DNA from: Selenomonadales bacterium
Lineage (GTDB): Bacteria > Bacillota > Negativicutes > Sporomusales > UBA7701
DNA length: 64,000 nt
Assembly (NCBI GenBank): GCA_018434945.1
Contig: JAHDOI010000050.1
Location: 1-64,000, forward strand
Reading direction: 5' to 3'
Below the pieces are notes generated by a model, which searched no databases, was not told the origin of the DNA, and was given only the letters and a program-made list of their open reading frames with translations. Every line of letters starts with the position of its first letter. Positions within the stretch are counted from its first letter, which is position 1. The position numbers and the translations under genes were made by a program. Positions 37,112 to 45,237 of this stretch are shown piece by piece.

Positions 37112-37357
37112 TCAGCCCTCCTGCGTCGCCGCTTCGCGGAGCAGCCAGCGGTATTTGTCGGCCGGCCGGTACACATACGCCCGGCCCCTGACCCGGACCC
37201 CGGGTCCCTCGTATTGGGCGAACACCACGTCCGCGTCGGAGAACCCCCACGACTTGAGCAGGTTGAGCATCAGATTTCGCCCCTCCTCCTCGGTGGCGCA
37301 GACGAAGAAAGTCTCCACATCCAAAGCGTCCATTATCTGTTCGGTGATATTGGGCAT
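37112..37357 (-). CDS. 81-aa protein, possible small partner of the mutase-like protein
   Basis: This is the first gene of the operon. MPNITEQIMDALDVETFFVC starts the product; EEEGRNLMLNLLKSWGFSD and ARVYVYRP-like GRAYVYRPADKYRWLLREAA follow. It shows a mixed alpha/beta pattern with no known domain that I can see. The start is ATG 37357 because GGAGGTG lies seven bases upstream; an apparent earlier start (GTG) is inside that ribosome site. It ends two bases before the mutase-like gene, so the two are tightly coupled; a small subunit role is inference. Confidence 0.65.
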   Translation of the reverse strand: MPNITEQIMDALDVETFFVCATEEEGRNLMLNLLKSWGFSDADVVFAQYEGPGVRVRGRAYVYRPADKYRWLLREAATQEG

Positions 37358-37389
37358 ACTGTCCACCTCCGCAGTGCCGGCGGTTGCTA

Positions 37390-37404
37390 CTCATCATTGA
37401 TGAG
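37390..37404. promoter_or_regulatory. Palindromic operator, site 1 (mutase operon)
   Basis: CTCATCATTGATGAG is a perfect 7-bp inverted repeat around one base, 33 bases upstream of the 81-aa gene. The following CT and a TCGCCATT 13 bases further are shared with site 2 at 50021. The 37405-37573 remainder is AT-rich divergent promoter space toward the LytS gene. Confidence 0.75.
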
Positions 37405-37573
37405 CTATATATTCACTCTTCGCCATTGTTTGCCAATCTCCTTCAACCTTTGGAAAAAAGAATAAATTTTTCCACGAGGCCGTTGATAAAAGGTCCGTAC
37501 GTTCCCGCGTGAAGGGATTGGCGGAAAAACGGAGAAATCAATCGGCAGAGAATTCGTTTTGCCGAGGTGGCCC

Positions 37574-39253
37574 ATGGACACCGCCATGCTTCTCGACCTG
37601 CTGTGCGACGGGGCGCTGATCGCCATCGTCGCCTACCTCATAGGGCGCAACAAATTCATCAGCGACTGCGTCCACACCCCCACGCGGGGCCGGTGCTTCG
37701 TCACCCTTGTCGCCATATTCGCTCCGCTGTCGATCATGGGGACGTACAGCGGCATCCCCGTCGAGGGGGCGCTGGCCAACACCCGGCTCGTAGGGGCGCT
37801 GATGGGCGGCATCATGGGCGGCCCGTGGGTCGGCCTCACCGTCGGCGCGATCAGCGGCCTGCACCGTTATTCGCTCGGCGGCTTCACCGCCGAGGCCTGC
37901 GGCCTCTCGGCCGTCATCGGCGGCCTGCTCGCCGGCCTCGTCCGCCAGCGGCTCGGCATCCACCGGCTCAACTGGAAAGTCGGCGCGGCCGTCGCCCTGG
38001 CGGGGGAAATCGTCCAGAAGGGACTGGTGTTCGCCTTCGCGCCCTTCGAAGCCGCCTGGGCCCTCGAACGGGTCATCGCCGTCCCCACCACCCTTGTCAG
38101 CATCCTCGGCACCGTCATCTTCATAATCATCATCGAAGACATCCAGAAAACGCGCGAAACCCACAGCGCCCAGGCCGCCGAGATATCGCTCGAAATCGCC
38201 AGCCGCACCCTCCCCTTTCTTAGGCAGGGCCTTACCCCGTCCTCGGCGCAGAAAACGGCCGAAATCATCTACGAGCTGACCAAGATGGACGCCGTGTCCA
38301 TCTGCGACCGCGAAAAAGTGCTGGCCTTCATCGGCGTCGGCGACGACCACCACGCCGCCGGCCAGCCGATCAGCACCGCCTCGACCCGCAGAGTCTTCGA
38401 AGAACAGCGGCTGATCGTCATCGACACCCCCGAAGACCGCGGCTGCTCGGTGCCAGGCTGCCCGCTCCGCTCCGGCGTCGCCGCCCCCCTCTTCTCGCAC
38501 GGCGAAATCGTCGGCACCATAAAACTGTCGCACGCGGTCGCGGGCACCGTCACCGCCATGGACATCCGCCTCGTCGACGGCATCGCCAACCTGCTGTCCG
38601 TCCAGATCCAGCTCGCCGAAGTCGACAACCAGAAAAAACTGCGCGAAAAGGCCGAGCTCAAAGCCCTCCAGGCGCAGATAAACCCGCACTTCCTCTTCAA
38701 CACCATCAGCGCCATCATGTCCTTCTGCCGCACAAAGCCCGAGACCGCCCGCACCCTCCTCGCCCATCTGGCGACCATCATGCAGCGCAGCCTCACCGTC
38801 CGCGACGACTTCGTACCCCTCGGCGACGAGATCGACGGCATCTTCGCCTACCTGGAGATCGCCAAAACGCGCTTCGGCTCGAGGCTCACCGTCGACATCG
38901 ATGTCGCCGGTGCCGTCCGCCCGGTGCCCGTCCCCGTACTCTCCCTCCAGCCGCTGGTGGAAAACGCCCTCGAACACGGCCTGTTCCCCAAGCTCAGCCA
39001 CTGCCGGCTGACCGTCCGGGCCGGGATAGAAGGCGAAGACTTGCTGATAACGATAACCGACAACGGCGTAGGCATCCCCTCCGCCAGACTCGCCACCCTG
39101 CTCACGAGCGAGGAAGGCATCGGCGTCAAAAACGTCCACAAGCGCCTGGCCAGTATCTACGGCAGCGGCTACGGCCTCACCATCGACAGCACCCCCGGCG
39201 AAGGTACCCGGGCCGCTATCCGCATCCCCCTCGAAAGGAGGAATACGGCGTGA
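37574..39253 (+). CDS. LytS-type sensor histidine kinase (5TM-GAF-HisKA/HATPase)
   Basis: In this 559-residue kinase, residues ~1-190 are the 5TMR-LYT membrane sensor (GRNKFISDCVHTPTRGRCF, GTYSGIPVEGALANTRLVGA, MGGIMGGPWVGLTVGAISGL, HRYSLGGFTAEACGLSAVIG). A GAF-like domain (~205-345, RGCSVPGCPLRSGVAAPLF), the His box ALQAQINPHFLFNTISAIMS and the ATPase N/G boxes (LSLQPLVENALEHGLFPKL, ITDNGVGIP, GIGVKNVHKRLASIYG) follow. This class senses extracellular small metabolites such as pyruvate; the ligand here is unknown. The start is ATG 37574 with GAGGTGGCCC. It overlaps the regulator gene by four bases and is divergent from the mutase operon. Confidence 0.94.
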   Translation: MDTAMLLDLLCDGALIAIVAYLIGRNKFISDCVHTPTRGRCFVTLVAIFAPLSIMGTYSGIPVEGALANTRLVGALMGGIMGGPWVGLTVGAISGLHRYSLGGFTAEACGLSAVIGGLLAGLVRQRLGIHRLNWKVGAAVALAGEIVQKGLVFAFAPFEAAWALERVIAVPTTLVSILGTVIFIIIIEDIQKTRETHSAQAAEISLEIASRTLPFLRQGLTPSSAQKTAEIIYELTKMDAVSICDREKVLAFIGVGDDHHAAGQPISTASTRRVFEEQRLIVIDTPEDRGCSVPGCPLRSGVAAPLFSHGEIVGTIKLSHAVAGTVTAMDIRLVDGIANLLSVQIQLAEVDNQKKLREKAELKALQAQINPHFLFNTISAIMSFCRTKPETARTLLAHLATIMQRSLTVRDDFVPLGDEIDGIFAYLEIAKTRFGSRLTVDIDVAGAVRPVPVPVLSLQPLVENALEHGLFPKLSHCRLTVRAGIEGEDLLITITDNGVGIPSARLATLLTSEEGIGVKNVHKRLASIYGSGYGLTIDSTPGEGTRAAIRIPLERRNTA

Positions 39254-39993
39254 TCCTCACAACCGTGATCGTCGACGACGAACCGCCCATCTGCGAGGAA
39301 ATCGAGTACCTGCTCGGCAGCCACCCCGACGTCAAGGTCGTCGCCAGCTTCGGACAACCGCCGGCCGCCCTCGACTACATCGCCGCCAACAGCCCCCGCC
39401 TGGTCTTCCTCGACATCAGCCTCCCCGGCATGTCCGGCCTCGAGATGGCCGCCCGCCTCAGCGTCCTGCGCTATCCGCCCCTCATCGTCTTCATCACCGC
39501 CCACCCCGAATACGCCCTCGCCGCCTTCGAAACCCCGGCCATCGGCTACCTCACCAAGCCGGTCACCGAAACAAAAATCGCCGCCGTCCTCGGCAAAGTG
39601 CGCGGCCTGGCAGCGCGTCCGGCCGCCGCGCCCCAAGAGCCGTCCGGCAAAATATGCGTGCTGTCGGGGGGCCGGATCGTCCCCCTGAGCAAAGAAGACA
39701 TCGCCCTCGTCCAGGTGCGCGAAAAAGCCGTCTTCGTCCTCACCAAACAGGGCGAATACGCCGCATCCCTCACCATGCAGGAAATCGAAAACCTGCTGAC
39801 CGCCGGCCGCGCCGACGGGGCCGCCTTCGTGCGCGTCCACCGCCAGTACATCGTCAACCTCGATAAAGTCGTCGAGGTCATCCCCTGGTTCAAAGGCACA
39901 TACTTCCTGCGGACGGACGACTGCAAAGGCCAGCAGATCCCGGTGAGCCGCCACAAGATCGGCCGCGTCAAAGCCGCCCTCGGGCTGAAATAA
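39250..39993 (+). CDS. LytTR-family response regulator
   Basis: This 247-residue response regulator has an N-terminal receiver with acidic pocket (VIVDDEPPICEEIEYLLGS), phospho-Asp in RLVFLDISLPGMSGLEMAA, Thr in FITAHPEYALAAFE and Lys in YLTKPVTE. A C-terminal LytTR DNA-binding domain (~140-247) carries FVRVHRQYIVNLDKVVEVIP and QQIPVSRHKIGRVKAAL. LytTR proteins bind short direct repeats, so the nearby palindrome need not be its site. The start is GTG 39250 with AAAGGAGGAATACGGC. The probable target is the divergent operon or a transporter (inference). Confidence 0.94.
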   Translation: MILTTVIVDDEPPICEEIEYLLGSHPDVKVVASFGQPPAALDYIAANSPRLVFLDISLPGMSGLEMAARLSVLRYPPLIVFITAHPEYALAAFETPAIGYLTKPVTETKIAAVLGKVRGLAARPAAAPQEPSGKICVLSGGRIVPLSKEDIALVQVREKAVFVLTKQGEYAASLTMQEIENLLTAGRADGAAFVRVHRQYIVNLDKVVEVIPWFKGTYFLRTDDCKGQQIPVSRHKIGRVKAALGLK

Positions 39994-40025
39994 TATTAAC
40001 CGCATCCTTCGCCCACCCAAGAGAA

Positions 40026-40083
40026 AAACGGCACTCCAAAAAAATCGGCATGCCCGTAAGCATGCCGCGAAGGAGTGCCGTTT
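40026..40083. terminator. Nested double-hairpin terminator (LytTR gene / uxaA)
   Basis: Outer stem AAACGGCACTCC / GGAGTGCCGTTT (40026-40037, 40072-40083) encloses the hairpin CGGCATGC / GCATGCCG (40046-40067). A/T runs on both outer sides make it usable by both converging genes. Confidence 0.75.
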
Positions 40084-40136
40084 ATATGTTTTTGGCTCAA
40101 GCCGTCCAGAAGCGCCCAGCTGCCGGACGGCCGTAG

Positions 40137-41624
40137 CTATACCGTAACCCCGTTCTTGAATATCGTCAGATCGCGGAACCCCAGCTTCTCCGCCTTTGTC
40201 TCCTGCCCGGACGCCACGTTGAGCACGAAAGCGAAGAATTCGCCGGCCAGTTCCTCCCGGGCGACGCCTTCCAGCAGGCGCCCGGCGTCGAAATCCATCC
40301 AGTTCTTCTTGCGGCGGAAAAGGTCGCTATTTGTGGCGATCTTCACCGTCGGCACGACGGTGCCGAGCGGCGTGCCGCGGCCGGTCGTGAACAGGATCAG
40401 CTGGCAGCCGGCGGCCGCGAGCACCGTCGACGCCACCAGATCGTTGCCGGGCCCGTTCAGCAGGTTGAGGCCCTGGGTCTTCGCCGCCTCGCCATACTGC
40501 AGCACATCCACCACCGGGGCGGCGTAGCCGCCCTTCTGCGTGCAGCCGAGCGACTTATCCTCCAGCGTGGTGATGCCGCCGTCCTTGTTGCCGGGGGAAG
40601 GGTTCTCGTACACCGGCTGGTTGTGGGCGGTGAAATATGTCTTGAAATCGTTTATCAGCGCGACGATCTTCGCGAACGTCGCCCTGTCCTTGGCCCTGTT
40701 CATGAGAATGGTCTCGGCGCCGAACATCTCCGGCACCTCGGTGAGCACCGTCGTGCCGCCGCTCGCCACCAGGCGGTCGGAAAACAGCCCTACGAGCGGG
40801 TTGGCGGTGATGCCGGAGAACCCGTCCGAGCCGCCGCACTTGAGACCGACCACCAGGTCGGACAGCGGGCAGGGGGTCCGCCTGAAGCCGCCGGCATATG
40901 CCGCCAGCTCCGACACCAGCCGCACCCCGGCCTCGATCTCGTCGTCGACCCCCTGGGTCTCGAGGAATTTAACCCGCTGGGGGTCCACCGGCCCGAGGAT
41001 CTCCTTGAACGCCCGGATATGGTTATTCTCGCACCCCAGGCCGAGGACGAGAACGCCGCCGGCGTTGGGATGGCGCACGAGGTTGGCCAGTATCTTCTGG
41101 GTATTGGCGATATCCTCGCCCAGCTGCGAACAGCCGTAGGGATGGGTGAAGGCATGGACGCCGTCGATATTCTCCTGGCAGAGCAGCTTCCCGGCCACCT
41201 CGGCGATCACGCGGGCGTTCTGGTTGACGCAGCCCACCGTGGGGATGATCCAGATCTCGTTGCGTGTACCCACCTTGCCGTCCGGCCGCCGGAAGCCCAT
41301 GAAGGACTCGCCCCGGCCGGCGCTCTCCAGCGTTATCTCCTCCGGTTCGTACGTATACTCCAGCAGTTCGCCGAGATTTGTTTTGCAATTATGGGTATGG
41401 ACCCATTCGCCGGCGGCGATGTCCGTCTGGGCCGTGCCGATCGGAAAGCCGTACTTCACGACCTTCTCCCCGGCGGCTATGGGAGCGATGGCAATCTTGT
41501 GGCCGGCGGGGATGGGCTGGCGGGTAACCACGGCCGCCAGGCCGGCGGCCAGAGCCTGTCCCGGGGCCAGCGGCTTAACCGCCACCGCGACATTGTCTTT
41601 GGGGTGGATTTTCATCAGATCCAT
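40137..41624 (-). CDS. uxaA: Altronate dehydratase
   Basis: UxaA dehydrates D-altronate to 2-keto-3-deoxygluconate in galacturonate breakdown. The 495 residues combine an N-terminal SAF domain (~1-100; GHKIAIAPIAAGEKVVKYGF and EWVHTHNCKTNLGE) with the large dehydratase domain (FMGFRRPDGKVGTRNEIWII, VHAFTHPYGCSQLGED, VLGLGCENNHI, VVGLKCGGSDGFSGITANPL, SLGCTQKGGY, LFTTGRGTPLGTVVPTVKIA). The start is ATG 41624 with AAAGGAGATATGGC. It follows uxaB by 13 bases and is the last gene of the operon. Galactarate dehydratase is related, but the linked uxaB favours altronate. Confidence 0.9.
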   Translation of the reverse strand: MDLMKIHPKDNVAVAVKPLAPGQALAAGLAAVVTRQPIPAGHKIAIAPIAAGEKVVKYGFPIGTAQTDIAAGEWVHTHNCKTNLGELLEYTYEPEEITLESAGRGESFMGFRRPDGKVGTRNEIWIIPTVGCVNQNARVIAEVAGKLLCQENIDGVHAFTHPYGCSQLGEDIANTQKILANLVRHPNAGGVLVLGLGCENNHIRAFKEILGPVDPQRVKFLETQGVDDEIEAGVRLVSELAAYAGGFRRTPCPLSDLVVGLKCGGSDGFSGITANPLVGLFSDRLVASGGTTVLTEVPEMFGAETILMNRAKDRATFAKIVALINDFKTYFTAHNQPVYENPSPGNKDGGITTLEDKSLGCTQKGGYAAPVVDVLQYGEAAKTQGLNLLNGPGNDLVASTVLAAAGCQLILFTTGRGTPLGTVVPTVKIATNSDLFRRKKNWMDFDAGRLLEGVAREELAGEFFAFVLNVASGQETKAEKLGFRDLTIFKNGVTV

Positions 41625-41637
41625 GCCATATCTCCTT

Positions 41638-43176
41638 TCATCGATGACGCTGGCCGTGCGACACGGCCGCAAGCGCGGCCGCCATGCCGTCCCGGCAGAT
41701 GATGCGCAGATAACCGGCGGCAGCCTCGGTCATGCCGGCCACCTCGGTAAGATCCCGGCCCCACAGGGCCTCGTCGGCCAGCACCGCGGCCGCCACGGCG
41801 CGGGCGCCGGCATCGGTGCCGTCATACAGCCGCCACGCGGCCGCCATCGCTTCGAGCACGAACAAATCGTCGCGCATCTCGAACGGACCTTTCGCCCGGC
41901 TGGCTTCCATCATCGCGCCGTTGATCCTGCCGTCCCTGTAGACGGCCATCAGCGCCGCCAGGCTGAACACCAGGCGCCGCGGCAGAATGCCGAAACGCTG
42001 CTGATGGTCGAGGATGGAAGGCAGCACGCGGTTCTTGAACTTCGAAACCGAATTGAGCATGATGCTGAGGAGGTAATGCCTGATAAAAGGGTTGCGGAAC
42101 CGTTCGACGACCGCGTCCGCGAACGACTTGAGCATATCCTTGTCAAGCCCGCAGGCGGGGATGATCTCCTCATAAATCGCCTCGCGCACGAACCGTCCCG
42201 TCACCTCGTCGTCCATCATCTCGCCGACGGTATCCAGCCCGTAGAGGAACGCGGCCGGCACCGAGGCGGTATGCGCGCCGTTCAGCACGCGGACCTTGCG
42301 GGTGCGGTACGGCGTCATGTCGTCCGTCCAGATCACATTGAGGCCGATGCGGGTGAAAGGCAGCTTCTCCGCCAAACGGGCCGGGCCCTCGATGACCCAC
42401 AGATGGAAGCGCTCGCCCGTATCCAGCAGGCCGTCCTCGTAGCCGAGGCGCCTGGCGAACGCCGCGGCCTCGTCGCGGGGATAACCGGTTACCACCCGGT
42501 CGACGAGGGTGTTGAGGAACAGATTGCTCTTCTCCACCCAGGCGGCAAATTCGGCCGGCAGCTTCCATTCCTCGGCGCAGCGCAGCACCACCTGCTTCAG
42601 GACATCGCCGTTGCGGTCGATGAGCTCGCAGGGGATGATCGTCATCCCCTTGCCGGCGTCGCCGCCGAAATGGCAGAACCGGCGGTAAAGGTACGCCGTC
42701 ACCTTGCCGGGAAACGACACCGGCGGCGCGAGTCCGGGTCCGTCCTCGGGATCGTGGCTGATGCCGGCCTCGGTTGTGTTGGAGATCAGGTACTCGATAG
42801 TAGGATTCTCCGCGCATTTGAGCACTTCCTCCCACTGTCCGTAAGCATTCAAAGCACGGCTGATCACGCCGATCAGCGACAAATCCTCGGTAGGCTGGCC
42901 GTCCTGCAGGCCGCGCAGCGCCAGCGTATACAGGCCGTCCTGCTCGTTCAGGCGGGCGGCCAGCCCGTCGGCGATCGGCTGGACGACGACCACCCGTCCG
43001 CCCCACTGGCCGCTGTTGTTGAGGCGGTGGAACATCCAGTCCACGAAGGCGCGCAGGAAATTGCCCTCGCCGAACTGGATCACCCGCTCGGGCAGATTAT
43101 CGGGATATGCCGGCAGATCCATCTCCGGCGGAAACCGGAAACTCCCGTCCAGCAGTTTTTTTGTCAATTTAGGCAT
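41638..43176 (-). CDS. uxaB: Tagaturonate reductase (altronate oxidoreductase)
   Basis: This is a 512-residue member of the long-chain mannitol dehydrogenase family. RVIQFGEGNFLRAFVDWMFH starts the NAD domain, IEYLISNTTEAGISHDPED and MTIIPCELIDRNGDVLKQVV follow, and the C-terminal domain has the catalytic Lys region TRKVRVLNGAHTASVPAAFL. The gene pairing with uxaA and an absence of uxuA-type genes argue for tagaturonate rather than fructuronate reduction. The start is ATG 43176 with AGGGAGGTACTATCC. uxaC, kdgK and kdgA are not in the window. Confidence 0.88.
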   Translation of the reverse strand: MPKLTKKLLDGSFRFPPEMDLPAYPDNLPERVIQFGEGNFLRAFVDWMFHRLNNSGQWGGRVVVVQPIADGLAARLNEQDGLYTLALRGLQDGQPTEDLSLIGVISRALNAYGQWEEVLKCAENPTIEYLISNTTEAGISHDPEDGPGLAPPVSFPGKVTAYLYRRFCHFGGDAGKGMTIIPCELIDRNGDVLKQVVLRCAEEWKLPAEFAAWVEKSNLFLNTLVDRVVTGYPRDEAAAFARRLGYEDGLLDTGERFHLWVIEGPARLAEKLPFTRIGLNVIWTDDMTPYRTRKVRVLNGAHTASVPAAFLYGLDTVGEMMDDEVTGRFVREAIYEEIIPACGLDKDMLKSFADAVVERFRNPFIRHYLLSIMLNSVSKFKNRVLPSILDHQQRFGILPRRLVFSLAALMAVYRDGRINGAMMEASRAKGPFEMRDDLFVLEAMAAAWRLYDGTDAGARAVAAAVLADEALWGRDLTEVAGMTEAAAGYLRIICRDGMAAALAAVSHGQRHR

Positions 43177-43212
43177 GGATAGTACCTCCCTTAGCCCACG
43201 AAGGGCTGGCGA

Positions 43213-43336
43213 GCAAGCCATTCAGAGCCCCCAGATGCAAGGCGGCTCCAAGGGCGCGCCGCGCCGCGTACTCGGAACGTACGCAAGCAAGCACCCGCAG
43301 GACCAACGACGCAGATGGGGGCTATCAATGGCTTGC
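43213..43336. repeat. Dispersed structured repeat, copy C (dctM-uxaB gap)
   Basis: Full copy. GCGTAC / GTACGC is retained and the second helix is GGGCGC with GCACCC (one mismatch), different from copies A and B. The outer arms GCAAGCCATT...AGCCCCCA and TGGGGGCT...AATGGCTTGC form a ~21-bp stem with three consecutive mismatches at the position where copy A also has them. Confidence 0.85.
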
Positions 43337-43347
43337 CAAAAGTATCG

Positions 43348-44643
43348 TCACTTAAACATATTAGGCAGCCACATCGACAGCGCCGGTATATACGTCAACA
43401 ACAGCAGCACCACGAGCATGGCCAGGAAGAACGGCATCATCGCCCGCGTGCCGGCCTCCACCGACACCTTGCCGATGGCGCAGCCCACGAACAGCACCGT
43501 GCCGACCGGCGGGGTCAGCAGGCCCATGCCGGCGTTGAAGATCAGGATGATGCCGAAGTGGATGGGGTCCATGCCGATCGCCTTGCACACCGGCAGCAGG
43601 ACGGGGGTGAGAATAAGGATCATCGGCGCCATATCCATCGGCGCGCCGAGGATGAGGAGCAGGATGTTGATCATCATCAGGATTACCCACGGGCTGTCCG
43701 ACACCGACAGGAACCACTGGGTGATGAGGTCGGGCAGGTGCAGGTAAGCCATGACCCAGCCGAACGCCTGCGAGGCGGCGATCAGGAAGAACACCATCAG
43801 CACGGTGCGGAAGGTGCGGACGAGCACCGGCCACATCTGCTTCAGGGATGCCTCGCGGTAAACGAAGAAGGCCAGCAGGAACGAATAAACCGCGGCCAGC
43901 GCGCCCGACTCGGTCGCCGTCGCCCAGCCGGTGATGATGCCGCCGAGGATGATGACAGCAGGCGTGAACGACAGCAGGCCGTGGAAAAGGATGCTGGGGA
44001 TCTGGCCCTTTTCGATCGGGTCGCCCTTGGGATAGCCCTTTTTCACCGCGATTATATAACTTGTCAGCATGAGAGACGACAGCAGGATGACGCCGGGAAC
44101 GATGCCGGCGAGAAAAAGGCCGCTGATCGACACCCCGCCGGCGGCGATGGCGTACAGCACCAGGTTGTGGCTGGGCGGCACGACGACGCCCTGAATGGCG
44201 GAGGCGATGGTCACGCCGACCGAATAATCGGCCGCGTAGCCCTTCTTTTTCATGAGAGGTATCATAACCGAGCCGATGGCCGACGCGTCGGCCACCGCCG
44301 ACCCGGACAGATTGCCGAAAAACATGCAGGCCACACTGTTTACCAGGGCGAGGCCGCCGCGGATGCGGCCCACGAACAGGTTGGCCAGATTGACGATGCG
44401 GTTTGCCAGCCCGCCCTCGCCGAGGATCTGGCCGGTGAGGATAAAGAAGGGGATGGCGAGCAGCGAATAAATGGTTATCCCCTGGATCATCTGCTGGCCG
44501 ACGACCACCAGCGGGATTTCGAGATACCAGAGCGTGAGGACGGACGAAATCACCAGGGTAAGGGCTACCGGGAAACGCAGGACAAGGAGGATGGCGAAGC
44601 TGAGCGCCAGGATCCAGATTGCGGTCGTCTGATCAGGCATCAT
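43348..44643 (-). CDS. dctM: TRAP transporter large permease subunit DctM
   Basis: This 431-residue membrane protein has ~12 helices. Typical DctM signatures: RFPVALTLVISSVLTLWYLE, MIQGITIYSLLAIPFFILTG, GEGGLANRIVNLANLFVGRI, RGGLALVNSVACMFFGNLSG, SAVADASAIGSVMIPLMKKK, SVGVTIASAIQGVVVPPSHN and NAGMGLLTPPVGTVLFVGCA. It forms the Na+-driven permease with DctQ. The start is ATG 44643, overlapping dctQ by 11 bases, with GGAGGAAATAAAGCACA. The substrate is probably a hexuronate, given uxaB-uxaA downstream. Confidence 0.94.
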   Translation of the reverse strand: MMPDQTTAIWILALSFAILLVLRFPVALTLVISSVLTLWYLEIPLVVVGQQMIQGITIYSLLAIPFFILTGQILGEGGLANRIVNLANLFVGRIRGGLALVNSVACMFFGNLSGSAVADASAIGSVMIPLMKKKGYAADYSVGVTIASAIQGVVVPPSHNLVLYAIAAGGVSISGLFLAGIVPGVILLSSLMLTSYIIAVKKGYPKGDPIEKGQIPSILFHGLLSFTPAVIILGGIITGWATATESGALAAVYSFLLAFFVYREASLKQMWPVLVRTFRTVLMVFFLIAASQAFGWVMAYLHLPDLITQWFLSVSDSPWVILMMINILLLILGAPMDMAPMILILTPVLLPVCKAIGMDPIHFGIILIFNAGMGLLTPPVGTVLFVGCAIGKVSVEAGTRAMMPFFLAMLVVLLLLTYIPALSMWLPNMFK

Positions 44644-45145
44644 TGTGCTTTATTTCCTCCTCCACTTCGGTATAACGGCGCGTATCCTTGCCGAAGAACT
44701 GCAGGGCGGAATAAGCGCAGGTCATGACGCCCGTCACGGGCATGACCACGTACAGCAGGCTGTTGGGCAGCTTTGTGGCCGGCAGCGTCGATTCGTGCAT
44801 GAGAACGGTGAAGTCCCAGCCGGCGATAATCAGATAAAGGCCAAAAACGAAGGTCGCGACATCGATGACCCTGTCCATGAAATAAATAGTCCGTTTCGAG
44901 ACGAAATTCTCGATCATATCCATATTCATATGCAGCTTCTCGCGAAAACCGATGGCGATACCCATGTAGGAAAACCAGGCCAACAGGAGCAGGGTGATTT
45001 CCTCCGACCAGAAAAAAACGAAGTTGAACAGTTTTCGGGTAAACACCTGCATAGTTACGATGAGAATCATCGCCAGCAGGCAGATGACGGCGAAGCCTTC
45101 CAGCGTCCGGTCCGCCGCGGTAAGTAGCCGCTTGATCGTTTGCAC
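44633..45145 (-). CDS. dctQ: TRAP transporter small permease subunit DctQ
   Basis: This 170-residue protein has four membrane helices (GFAVICLLAMILIVTMQVFT, EEITLLLLAWFSYMGIAIGF, FMDRVIDVATFVFGLYLIIA, VVMPVTGVMTCAYSALQFF). The RKLFNFVFFWSEEITLLLLA and GFREKLHMNMDM blocks are typical DctQ features. GTG 45145 is chosen because GGGGGTG lies seven bases upstream; eleven further codons upstream are open but lack a site. It pairs with DctM. Confidence 0.9.
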   Translation of the reverse strand: MQTIKRLLTAADRTLEGFAVICLLAMILIVTMQVFTRKLFNFVFFWSEEITLLLLAWFSYMGIAIGFREKLHMNMDMIENFVSKRTIYFMDRVIDVATFVFGLYLIIAGWDFTVLMHESTLPATKLPNSLLYVVMPVTGVMTCAYSALQFFGKDTRRYTEVEEEIKHNDA

Positions 45146-45178
45146 GCGTCGGTCACCCCCAATACTTAGCACCGGCAA

Positions 45179-45211
45179 GACTGGCGGCCCTCCGTGGGAG
45201 CGCCGCCAGTC
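45179..45211 (-). terminator. Intra-operon hairpin between dctP and dctQ
   Basis: GACTGGCGG / CCGCCAGTC stem with a 15-base loop, without a U-tract. It is likely an RNA stabiliser or partial terminator that keeps the binding protein in excess over the permease. Confidence 0.6.
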
Positions 45212-45237
45212 GGCCGGTTCACCTTATAAGCAATTAA

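Noticed and set aside
37398-37573. Cobalamin riboswitch upstream of the B12-domain operon
   Set aside because: The leader is too short and has no B12-box-like sequence; only the palindrome and AT-rich promoter DNA are present.
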